This document shows, one piece after another, positions 25,001 to 35,054 of a DNA stretch of 64,000 nt. The stretch spans positions 620,001 to 684,000 of the forward strand of contig CAMPDV010000056.1 in NCBI GenBank assembly GCA_946699065.1, read 5' to 3'. The first letter of the stretch is position 1. Each line of letters begins with the position of its first letter. A program made the position numbers and the translations under genes. The stretch is from Loxodes magnus (taxonomy: Eukaryota; Ciliophora; Karyorelictea; Loxodida; Loxodidae). Below the pieces are notes generated by a model, which saw only the letters and a list, made by a program, of their open reading frames with translations, had not been told where the DNA came from and did not search any database.

Positions 25001-25999
25001 AGGATTATATGCATTACTTTTACAGCCTTAATGCTTTCTGCAGGAATTCATCTTTTAATATCGTGCGTTTTTATGTCTGCTTTGAGTATGTATATATCTG
25101 ATAGGCACCTTTTAAGGAGATATTATAGGACTCCTTCTCGAATTCATCATAATATTCACTAAAGAGCTATAAAAGTTTTACCCTTTTCAATCATACTTCA
25201 TAGCTTATTTACCATTTACATGCTAGGAAATGCAAGTATATTTCCAAACTAGTTTGTAAACTGTGCTTTACTTATCCAAGATTGAGGAATTTATTGGTAT
25301 TATAGATGTGATCATGGAAATACTGTTTCTGACAGAATAAATAGCTTTACTGGTATCCTAAATATAGTAGTTATTTCTCTTGCAGTACTTAATATAATAT
25401 GGCATAATTTTTATTTAAAAAAGAACTTTTAGAGATAAATACAGTAGCTACAGAGTTTTGATAGAGGTAATTTTTATAACACAGTGAAATCAAAAATTGT
25501 AGGATTAACTAACTACGATATTCAAAACAATCCTAACTATAAAGATGCTATTAAATAAATCAAGTTTTTCTTCTCTAAACATTAAGACTATCAGCTTAAC
25601 TCCCATACTAATATCTTTTACCAGAAAGTTAAAAATTTGAGCATTTCCAAAATTTCAAGTGTTTAAATAATGAACCAAAAGGAAATAGAGCGCTCTTTCA
25701 ATATCTAAGAGCCAAACTTGGATTAATTTTAATTATGGAGTTTTATTCCATCTAGTACATAAAAAATTGAGTCTAGTTAATATGCAAATGGTATTAGTAT
25801 ATTTATATATTAGACTCAGTTTTAATTAACATAATATAGATTACGTATTATATAATTAGAAATAACTTAGAATATTTAAAGCATTATTATTTACTATAAA
25901 GCAGATATTAAAATGGAATATTATTCAGATTATGCTTTCCATTAGCCTGCTTTAAAGTTAAATAGTTTATCAATCTAAAGCATTTTAGCTAATCAATGA
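22031..25999 (+). CDS. LNR (Notch-repeat) ectodomain fused to OSCA/TMEM63-like channel, copy 1
   Basis: A homologue of the complete gene at 35055-38934. An LNR array spans about 22260-22980 (CNQSWIRDDTCHLECF, FDSGDC, LGNGRCDEVCNLKECNF, NERDC), followed by a TM (IIIWSLFLIFIYY), a cytosolic linker, HDIGLYLYFIFLRWI and further TMs, the RRM-like VDNLPIDVNEQEIKSLFESQ, then NQYYCWCSS, DSDRMWYLEVGN, ALMLSAGIHLLI and HLLRRYYRTPSR. The frame changes several times. A 16-nt intron (24083-24098) is well supported; 22 nt at 23185 and 17 nt at 24906 are plausible. A change near 24.71-24.76 kb has no good GT-AG explanation and about 30-40 residues present in the other copy are missing there. The start is uncertain: ATG at 22031 opens a good signal peptide (MKFKYIFIVLLLIIIS) but needs a further splice. 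The protein body ends near 25790, while the first in-frame TGA is at 25997. Probably a real gene, possibly damaged. Confidence 0.7.
23185..23206 (+). other. Possible 22-nt intron in LNR-OSCA copy 1
   Basis: It starts GTAAAATC and ends ACTGAG. The frame changes by one nucleotide between the TM after the LNR array and the cytosolic linker, and a 22-nt removal fits. A 19-nt GTTAC...TTTAG alternative a few bases downstream fits equally by phase, so the exact intron is uncertain. Confidence 0.45.
24083..24098 (+). other. 16-nt intron in LNR-OSCA copy 1
   Basis: The sequence is GTAAGAAATTTTGCAG. Before it the frame reads QSTSQQNQDKM; after its removal the frame reads NNVLNFRLILEKIKKW and FSNIQD, which aligns with FQNIQSK in copy 2. 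It has the same length and phase as the intron in the Rab gene. Confidence 0.8.
24906..24922 (+). other. Possible 17-nt intron in LNR-OSCA copy 1
   Basis: The sequence is GTCTTAATATTAATAAG. It joins PSLLKFLFFW to IFKVENPQDQKLKAIGRQF, restoring alignment with copy 2 on both sides. The 5' end GTCT is weaker than the GTAAG seen in the best introns. Confidence 0.5.
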
Positions 26000-27050
26000 G
26001 GTATTATAGTAATTAATATAAAGATACTAATGTATTATGAAGAAACATTTAGATGGCTTATCTATTAGATTAATGCTAATACTAAGCTAAATGAAATATT
26101 AGAGCTATAACTAGTTATTAGTATAGAGTATTTGATGATTTAAACATTCAAGACTATTTATATTAGATTTTACTTTTATAGCTAAGATTTAAATCTAAGC
26201 TATTAGACTAAGCTTAACTTATATTGCTTTATTTTAATTAAGGAGTTCTTAATTTAATTATTCTAGGCTTTTGCTATTTTTTAAATGATTGAAAGTAAGA
26301 TAAAAAAAACAGAATAAATTGAAATGAGTTATTATAAGTTGTAGGCTTAAAATGCATAACTGAGATTATTTCAATTTAATAGTATATTAAGGTATGCCAA
26401 GTGAGATTTGCCAGTAATGGCATTGTATTTTTCTAAAAGAGTAAGTTCTTAGGATTAAATTAAATAAGTAACAAGAAGTATTAATATAACAATTGAAGAT
26501 TATAGATTAATAAATAATAATAGCATCAATATAATAGAGATTGTAGTAGCACCTAACTAAAATTATAGAAGCTACTAATTTCTATTCTTTCTAAGATAGC
26601 TAAGCTTATAATACTCTTATTTATTCATATCTTTTTAAGCAGTTTTTATTTGCTAAATCATTTAACTAAAATGATTCTAAGTATATTATTAAATATTAAC
26701 GATGAAATATAAGTAGATAAAGAGTATAAAAGCATATGAATAAGCAAAGGTAGGTTAGATTGAGCATTAATAGTGTTCTATTTTATGCTTTAATATAAAT
26801 AAACTTATTATCTTATAGCTACTAATATTACATAGAAAATCAAAACCTATTCCAAATTTTAGTCATTCAAAATTGGAGTCTTTTAGTTGTATGGATAAGA
26901 GAAGTTTTATAGTAAGATTAGTTGGTAAAGGTAATAAATTAGATAATTAAGCTAAGCAGAGACTAGATTGAAGTTAATTGAGATTTATTTAAGTTAAATA
27001 TAAATATAAAAGACTTTATTTGTATAGAGTTTAAAAAATCCAAATTATAA
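26000..27050. other. Gene-free AT-rich stretch
   Basis: No protein-like frame on either strand. The 200 nt before it (from about 25790) may be 3' UTR of LNR-OSCA copy 1 rather than coding. Confidence 0.45.
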
Positions 27051-28275
27051 ATGGGAAGGAAAACAGTTAGAAAGAGAAACATTTGGAAATATAAGCTAAA
27101 GCGCGAAGCATCAAAAGAGACTCCTCTTAACTTTGCTTTGGAAGAAATGAAAGACAAAGATTTATTCGTTGAAGATTTAGCTGGAAAATAAATAGAGAAG
27201 AGAAGAAAATTAAGGGAAGGCTTTGCCACAGTTAAGCCAGCAAAAAAAGTAAAATCTGTTCAATAAAAAGAGGAAAAATAAAAATAAGATGAGCTTATTG
27301 ATATATGAGATTAAATTAACCCTAAAATTTAAAAACCTTTACTTCCTGAAAAACCTTACTTGCCTAAAATAATTTTACCTCACGAAGGATAATCTATTAA
27401 TCCTAAAAAGGAGAAGTATGAAGAATTATTCGAAGAAATAGTCTCAAAAGAAATAGAACAAAAGGAAAATAAGAAAAAGGAAAAGAAATAGAAAAAGAAG
27501 TTTTAAAAAGAGCACTAAGATAAAGAATGAGTTTCAGACGAAAATGAAAAGGAATAAGAATCTAGAGTTAACCCAACTACTTAGGATTCAAGCAGAAAAA
27601 CTTTGAAAGAAAAAAGGAAAAAGATTCTTCATAACATGGAAGAAGCTTAGATAAAGTAAAAGAAGGAATAAAAGAAGATTCTAAATAGTATAAACAATAT
27701 ACATGGAATTGTTGGAAATTTACAAAAAACTGAAGTAATTTTATTTATTATAGAAATTATAAAAATAAAAGAGAGATAGGAAAGACTAAGAAATAAAACA
27801 AATTCAAGAGATTGAAGAAAAGACAGGAAGAATTTTAAATCCATCAAGACTAGGTTAAGAGAAATATGAAAATCCTAGTAAAATACTTGAAATTAGCACT
27901 GAAGTACCAAAAATATTGAGGACTGTTGTTCCAATGGGAAACTTTGCTAGTGATTGTTTCGACAACATATATAGAAGAAATTTGTTAGCACCAAGTTAGA
28001 AAGAGTTAGATGAAGAATAAGAGTAAAACTTCAAATATTTCTATCCCAGCAAAGGAAAATTAAGTGAATAGTTGCAACGAGAAAGAGAAATGAAAGCTCA
28101 AGGCAATATTAACATTAATAATTAAAAACTCGTTAATTAATTAAAAATTAATTAAATACTTCCCTTTACTAACCTTAAATCTATTAGTTAAAGCTTAATT
28201 AAGAGATCTAAAAATTCTAATTAAATTACCTTTAAGACTTTTTTATCTAATGCTTAAAAATTATTTCTTAATTGA
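27051..28275 (+). CDS. NOP53: NOP53/PICT1 ribosome biogenesis factor
   Basis: NOP53 is a nucleolar protein that recruits the exosome helicase during 60S subunit maturation. The start MGRKTVRKRNIWKYKLKREA is basic. The family motif LPHEGQSINPKKEKYEELF is at about residues 115-135. A Lys/Glu-rich helix follows, then the C-terminal family signature RILNPSRLGQEKYENP...EVPKILRTVVP...FDNIYRRNLL. The frame shifts once between the helix and the C-terminal part; removing a 25-nt GT-AG segment (27711-27735) joins them. Two Trp codons are TGA. The end is uncertain: family similarity fades near 28110, but the first in-frame TGA is at 28273, which would add about 50 residues of Asn/Gln/Ile-rich tail. SPCS2 follows 184 bp downstream on the same strand. 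Confidence 0.82.
27711..27735 (+). other. Probable 25-nt intron in NOP53
   Basis: It starts GTTGG and ends CTGAAG. Its removal joins ILNSINNIHGI to the frame of QKLQKQKRDRKDQEIKQIQE and the NOP53 C-terminal motif. It is the same length as the intron in LNR-OSCA copy 2. There is no upstream AG that would give a shorter intron of the right phase. Confidence 0.6.
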
Positions 28276-28459
28276 ATATCTCGTACATTTTTTATCCTAA
28301 TAAGTTCATAAGACCTGCTGAATACTTAAAGCAAAAATATAATAATGAGTGATTAAGGTTGAGGTTGACAGTCAAAAGAACTTAAGAAGAGAACGTAAAT
28401 CAGAAATTATTAAATGATATCAATTAATAAGCTATACTCTTAATTATAAGCTATAAAAA

Positions 28460-29026
28460 ATGGCTACTGAAAGACCTCTTACAAACAGATATGATCCTTA
28501 CACACTCAAGTAGCGTATTGATGAGGAAGTTGTTACTTTCTTAAAGGATAAGAAATTTGGATAAGACTTTTTACATTCGAATTTAAAAATAATTTTGGCG
28601 ACTATTGGAGCATTAGCAACAGGATTTGCATATGCATATGAATATCTTTTTCATGCAGGATTTCCAAAAAACTGGTATTGCCTTTTTTATTGTGCTATAA
28701 TATATTTCACTTGCAATCTTATATTCCAATTCATCGAATATTTTGTCCAAAAAGAATGTTTCTTTGAATCTACCTCCCTTTAAAGTGTAACTCTTCAGAA
28801 GGCATTAGCAAGCAAGCTTTCAACTTTCAATAGAATTCGATTTTCCTCAACATTTGATAAATTTGGCGACGAATATAAATTTACGGTTTAAGTTTATGAT
28901 AAAGTTGGATAACAAAAAAGCATCGAAATAAAAGATTATTTTGGAAGTTTTTATAAAAGCGATGGATTTATTGTTCCAAATAAAGTAAACGATTTCGTTA
29001 CCAAAGCATTACAAGATATTAAATGA
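28460..29026 (+). CDS. SPCS2: Signal peptidase complex subunit 2
   Basis: A 188-residue ER membrane protein, single exon, ATG in AAAATG context to TGA. SPCS2 (SPC25) is a non-catalytic subunit of the signal peptidase complex that links it to the Sec61 translocon. Visible: N-terminal NRYDPYTLKQRIDEEV, two TM helices (about 44-64 ILATIGALATGFAYAYEYLF and 70-92 WYCLFYCAIIYFTCNLIFQF), and the C-terminal cytosolic part with FDKFGDEYKFTVQVYDK, EIKDYFGSFYKSDGFIVP and FVTKALQDIK. Length is close to the usual 190-230 residues. It sits downstream of NOP53 on the same strand and converges with the channel gene at 29283. Confidence 0.92.
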
Positions 29027-29282
29027 TAAACTTTTATTAAAAACATTTCTAATCTTAATTATCATTTTCTTACATTTAGCATCGACTTTGTTAACCCTTT
29101 TTCTATATTTAATATTAATAGTCTCTTATCAAATCTTTTTTCAATATAAGATTAAAAGTAACTAAGACTTGAAATAATCAGCAATTTAAAACAAATTTAA
29201 TAAATAATATTATAAAATAAAAATAAAAGTATTGATGAGTATAAAAGTTATAATAATTAATACATTTTTTAATTAATACAAA

Positions 29283-31679
29283 TCACAAGTTTTCTTTCCT
29301 AAAAATTTTTATCAAATCTTTGGATGTTTTTTCTTATTAATTCTTATTTTCATTCGAATTTTCCTATAATTATTGTTTTATTTCCTTTTCTGATATTGAT
29401 TGATTCGCTTATGATTCAGAACTCTATAATCCTTTTATCTGCTCATAATTATCATTTTGCAAATCTTTTGTTTAAGGAATTAGCGAATTTTCTTCATTTG
29501 AACTTGAATGGAGCAGCATTAAATTTTCGGAACTACTGTGATTACTTTTATTTAAATTTGCGCTTTCATTCTATTCTTCTGTACTTTGTATCTTTTGCAT
29601 TTGTTCTATATAAATATTTACCTTGCTAATTTATAACAAAGCATTCTAAAATCTTTTTTACGTCAAGGACAGAGGATTCCAAACTAGAGATTTTATTATT
29701 AATTTAAAAGTTACTACTAGCTCTTCTGTTATTATTTTCTGAATTAATATCTTACTGTTTTTATTTAGAATAAACAGAATTCCTTTTTCATTTCTTAATT
29801 ATGATTACTTGTCTTAAACATTATTTTCTTTTTGAATTGAGTTCGTATTAACAGGATTTTCATTACTAATTTCAGTAGTTTCTTAGTTCTAATTAGAAAT
29901 TTCAATGTTGTTCTTAGAAAAGGACTGCTTTGTTTATTATTTCATTACTAAGACTTTTTATTTTATTGCTTCCACGCTATTTTTGTCCCCTTTCTAATTG
30001 TTTTAGAAATCTTAAATTGCTTACTTCCTTTTTTCTTCTCATTACTTGCATCATTCTAGAGATAGGGATCAAAGATACTAGAGATGCTCTTTGTTTTCGT
30101 TAAAAATTTGAATGAAATCATTTTTAGGTAAGGAAAGAAGTTCCGACTGACTTATAGCCTTTACTGAATCAGTTCTAATATATCTTAAATCTACTTCTAT
30201 ACTCTCTTCATTGCTGCTTTCATCATCATTCATTTGATAATAAAACTCTAAATCTCCAAAATGCTACCCTTCAATTATGCTAGCATAAGCTAGCTCAGTT
30301 TCTTCTAATTTAGTGATTAGCACAAATTCTCCTTTAATAATGAAATACATTTCATCAGCTGGATCTCCTTCTCTATAAACATACTCATTTTTATTTATTT
30401 TGTAAGGTTTAAGATAAGGACTTATAGCTGCAATCAAATGCCCTGGACGTTATTTTAAAAATATAGAATTCTGAATAAGCAAAGCGTTCATTTTCACAGC
30501 TAAAGCAACTTTTAAGTTTTAAGGAAGAGAGTTAACAAGCTAAAGTCTATCTTGCTTATTTTAATTTTCTTCGTACTTAAGAGCTTTAATTATTTTCCAG
30601 CGAAATGCCTAATTAAGCTTGTATTCCTTTGCTATCTCGTTCAAAATTTCCACTCTTTTAGATAGTTTAGAATTCTTTTTATCCATTTCTGTCATTATGC
30701 TGGTTAGCATACCGATTGTATAAGAATAGAACATAACTCCTAGTAGCATAATAAAGCTTGTTATGAATTTTTCAAATGTACTTACAGGTGTGATATCTCC
30801 ATAGCCTACTGTTGTAAGTGTTGTCAAAGTAAAATACATCGAAATGATGTAAAGTTCAAAATGATTTTTATCTTAGAATCCTCTTTATGACACTCATGTT
30901 TCTGGGGAAAAATCTTCAAAAGCAGCAATGTAATATCACATGCAAGCAATCAAATGGCAGACAGTTAAAAAAATGGCTATGAAGTATAAAAATCTTTCCT
31001 AATGAGGACTAAACTTAAAAAGTTTTCCCAAAAAGTCAAAAAGTTTATTCTCATTTTTAATCATTTTAACCATTCTCATTAGCTTAGCTATTTTTATTAA
31101 TCTATACAGTCTTGGTATTTTAGCAAACCTTACTAAGTTATTTCAGTGCGCATCTTAGCCAATGATAACTGAAAAAGGTATGCATGCAAATATATCAAGA
31201 AGCATTCATCCAGTGGCATAGTTAATGATGATTTTCTTATGATTAGTTATAATGTTGTCTTCTTTGTCAAAATAAGCTGAGAAGCTATTTACTATCACAT
31301 CAAATAAAAATAATATATCTACTACCAAGTCGAAGAAAAATCAAAACTCTGAGTCTTCATCCTCGAAGGCTACTCTGTAAGGAGTTACAATTGCAGTGTA
31401 AATTAAGAGACTAAATATAAAGAATTACATTGTCATTAAGAAATCCCAAAACTATTTTACAGGATCATCATAATACAACACTCATTTTTACTTAAACTCA
31501 GGATCATCTCTCGTTCTCTTTCATGCTTTCTCTTCCTGAATGAGAAATTACCTGCTTTTCTTATAAAATTTACACTGAAGTTTTTTGAGTATTTCCAGAT
31601 AGTGGAGAAAGAGGCTCTTAATCAAATGCTTTTTCAGGTTCTTCATAAATTACTTACCTATTTTCTAATTTTTTGACAT
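29283..31679 (-). CDS. Cyclic-nucleotide-binding-domain K+ channel (second copy)
   Basis: A 798-residue channel in one exon (ATG 31679, TGA 29283). N-terminal MSKNQKIGKQFMKNL; S1 FWDFLMTMQFFIFSLLIYTA; S2-S3 with FFFDLVVDILFLFDV; S4 PRLYRLIKIAKLMRMVKM with alternating Arg and Lys; S5 RFLYFIAIFLTVCHLIACMW; pore with canonical TVGYGD filter near residue 292; S6 and C-linker; CNBD at about 430-540 (EMYFIIKGEFVLI...GQHFGDLEF); then a Ser/Asn/Gln-rich tail of about 200 residues ending KIFRKENL. The first 12 codons hold both TAG and TAA for Gln. It differs clearly from the channel at 7597: GYG instead of GFG filter and Arg in S4, so these are old paralogues. Activity and ligand must be inferred from the family (voltage- and/or cyclic-nucleotide-controlled K+ flow). 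Confidence 0.93.
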
Positions 31680-33393
31680 TTTTATATTCTCTAGTTAAAA
31701 TTCTAGTAAGACATAAAAGCAGTTTAGGAACATAATTAAAATATGCAATATATTAAAACTAAGACACGCTCAAATTTACAAAGAAGCAGTAAAACTAGCT
31801 ACTATAAAATTATTGCTTCTTTAATTTATTCTAATTACACACTTTCAAGCAATCATCGAGAATTACTCAAAATATTACAAAGATCTACCAAACTAAGCTA
31901 CAGTAGTCAATAGTTTATATCATCATCGATATTTAATATACTTAAATAATTAAATCACTAAACTGTTATTTTAACATCTAGTCATACAATCAAAATTAGA
32001 AGAAAGTAATTAAAAAATTGACTTCTATAGAAAGTATGTTTTAAAACTAAATTTAGATAAAGAAAGCGGAACTACTAAGCTGTTTATAAAACTCTAAGTT
32101 AATTTTTAATAATAAATTAATATTTAATTAAATAAAGCATTGCTAAATGATCAGTATGTATAGTATTTATATGGAACTTTATTCTTTTTAATATAAATAA
32201 GAAATTTTATATAGAAACTGTGAACTCATTACAGTTAAATTTTATATTAGCTAAGGCTAATAATTGTTGCTTAGAAATAGATTTTAATTTCATTCTCCTT
32301 AATATGCTTATTTAAATATTGAATAAACAAGTCTGCTATTAAAATTACTTTAGCTTTAAAGGATGTATTATTAAACATAGTTATAAATCCTATAAGTTCT
32401 TTTAACTATAGCAAGTGTAATTGAAAGATTGTTACAACTTTACTATTATGGAAATAGCAAATGAGTGGTAATTAAGATATAATTACTATTTCTAAAGTCT
32501 AGATTGAAATAACAATTTAATAGTAGTTTTTATTATGGTATCATCAGATTATGCAATTTGCATTTCATTAGTAGTATGTTATGTTGTTTTAAAATATCAA
32601 ACTAGAAGGATTTTTAATTAGCAGCAACTAAATAAATTTTATATTTTCGCTTTATTTCATTTCTTAAGGCTTAAGTATACTAAAGTATATCAATTATATT
32701 TAAGAACTATCTATTAAAAACCTTAATTATATATCTATTTGATAACAAAAATAAGGGAAATAACTTTAAAGATTGCTTACAGTTTTAAACCAATAACGTT
32801 ATAAAATAAGAGGAATCTTTTTGATATCATTTATGATTTATAAATTAAATAATTAGCTTCAAATAATTTCTTTCTATGCCACTTCCTTTTAGACTAAGTG
32901 TATTACTTTTATTTAAATATCGCAAATCTTTTTTAATTAATTTAAGTTAAAACTGTAAAAACTGCTATTAACTTTAGATAATTCTCATTTTAATAATTTA
33001 AATAATAATAATAAAGATTTAATGTAGAGGTAAATACTTATAAATTGTAGGGTCTACTATTATCTTTTTAGATATTATCTTTAAAGAAATATTTTTAAGC
33101 AGTTTTATTATAAATTTTGATTTTATCTTTATTGAAATATTTCTAATTTTAAGAAGTTTATTTGCTTGACTATTTAGTTTGTATTTAAGATATTATAAAG
33201 CTAAAAGCTAAAGTGCTTATTATCTTTTAGCTTTATAATATCTTATTTAATATAATGGCTATTCTAATTATAATGATAGTGTGTCTATTTTATCCAATCT
33301 ATTACATTTTATTTTATTACTAAAAGTAAATTAAAAGAAAGAGATTGATTGCTAATTTAAATTGATATAGATGCCAATTTATGGATTTAGATA
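31680..33393. other. Gene-free AT-rich stretch with a perfect inverted repeat
   Basis: No protein-like frame. A perfect inverted repeat at 33186-33245 is listed separately. Confidence 0.5.
33186..33245. repeat. Perfect 22-bp inverted repeat (hairpin)
   Basis: The arm 33186-33207 (begins TAAGATATTATAAAG) is the exact reverse complement of 33224-33245, with a 16-nt loop between. The arms contain two AGCTAAAAG-type blocks, so they are not simple AT alternation. It could form a stable RNA hairpin or a DNA cruciform. It lies between a channel gene and a small ORF and has no coding context. Confidence 0.85.
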
Positions 33394-33543
33394 TCATCCT
33401 TCATAGATTATTTGAGACTCTGTAAAGTAGTCAACAACGATTTATTCATCTTTTTTAAGTAGCTTTTCTATGTAATTTTTATTAGGTAGAATAGCCTTGT
33501 AAACTAAAATGTTTAAAGCATCATTTTCTTTTAGTGAATTCAT
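33394..33543 (-). CDS. Small hypothetical ORF (49 residues)
   Basis: An open frame from ATG at 33543 to TGA at 33394 with protein-like composition: MNSLKENDALNILVYKAILP then NKNYIEKLLKKDEQIVVDYF. If the TGA were read as Trp the frame continues with coding-like YLNPQIGIYI for a few residues and then becomes AT noise. It may be a very small gene, one exon of a larger gene, or a decayed fragment. No family recognised. Confidence 0.3.
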
Positions 33544-35054
33544 ATTTTTATTTTTGAAGGAGTTAAAATAAAAAGAGTTAATATGATATATATAAGAAGC
33601 AATAATAAGCCTAGAAGTAATAATAGAACTTGCTATATTCCTCAATACTTTAGATTAATTAAAAGGTACATCATTATATTCTATTAAACTCTTCTATTAT
33701 TCTATTTATTTGCTTATACATTAAATGCTTTAAATTTTCCTTTAAGATTAAATTATTTTTAGCATATAGAATTTATTATCTTATAAATAAAAAAAAATAG
33801 AGGAAAAGTAATAGCTAATGGAGTAGAGGAGCAAGTGGAATAGAAGTAGATTTATAGTTTAAAAGATATCAGAGGAAAATATTAAAGTTACTAATCCTTT
33901 AGGTTAAAAATAATAAGTACAAAAGAAAAAATTAAATGCCCTTTAAGTGAAATAAAGTGTAAGCTTTGGGAAATATTCTACTTTTTTAATTTCCTTTATC
34001 TATTCTAATCATGCTGCATTTGATTTCTCAATAATTTTGAATTTAAATTAGCGTTATTGCAAAAAATAAGATTTTGGATATTTTCTAGCTTTTGATATTA
34101 TAAAAAGAAAAAGGAAAAAAGAGCAGATAGTATGAAAGTATTCCAAGAATAATTAAAATAGTGGATTTGTATTGATAATGTTGTAAATATAAAGAAAACT
34201 AATAGTATTTCTATTAATGCTTATTTCAATTAAACTTATTATTTTATATATAATAATAATGTCTTTCAGAATTTGAAATTATTACGCTTTATTATGTACT
34301 TTTTAATCCTTTTTTGCTTTTATTATAAATCTTTAGCAAAATCTATTAATAGAAGGATTTATATGTTTAACTATTCATATACCTGATTGAGTATACTAGT
34401 TTATATAGAAAGTAACTAAATTATTTAAATTTTTTTATATGAAATGTTTTTAATAAAAAGGTATCTAATCTGCTTATATAAATAGCATTCACTTTACATT
34501 ATTATAATTAACTGACTTTAAGAAATAATAAATGCTAGATATTTAAGGTAGCAAACTAAAATGATAAGTAATATTATTAATTTATCCCTTAAGTAATCAA
34601 GAAAGCTTATTTATTAAAATAGTTCTAACTAAATTACCCTTTATATTTGCTCTCTAGATCTGTTTAAATAAGATTAATTATTTCAATGCAAATTTGTCTG
34701 ATTATTTTTGGTTTTATTTAAGGAAAATATGTCTGATTTTAATGTCTAGCACTTAAAATGCGTATAAAAATCTCTTACCCCCTTTAATAATGATCAAACT
34801 ATTATCTTTTTATTATGATTTTATATTTTAAATTTGGATTCTCAACATTAATAAAACATAAAACTTTTACTAATCTATGCAAAAGTGAAAAGCTTAGATT
34901 TTCAATTATTAAGTTAATTAAATGGATTGAAGAAAGAAGTGCATGTAGCAAATACTAAGAATGGTGTGCTAGATTTTAAAGATTTAATTTGTATATATTA
35001 AAGGAGTATGAAATAAAGCTTTTATTTACTTTACAAAAAGTTAACAATTATTTA
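33544..35054. other. Gene-free AT-rich stretch
   Basis: Nothing convincing. A purine-rich patch at about 33790-33960 has slightly protein-like codons but no start, stop or similarity. Confidence 0.45.

Noticed and set aside
29606-29621. 16-nt GTAAAT...ATATAG intron look-alike on the minus strand in the channel tail
   Set aside because: Unspliced, the frame reads TEEQNESANLNKSNHSSSEN to a clean TGA; spliced, it becomes unlike a protein.
29324-29629. 101-codon plus-strand open frame
   Set aside because: It is antisense to the Ser/Asn/Gln-rich tail of the CNBD channel; the minus-strand reading continues a coherent protein to a TGA.
31641-31657. 17-nt GTAAGT...GAAG intron look-alike near the start of the minus-strand channel
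   Set aside because: The unspliced frame already runs from ATG into the channel; removing 17 nt would break it.
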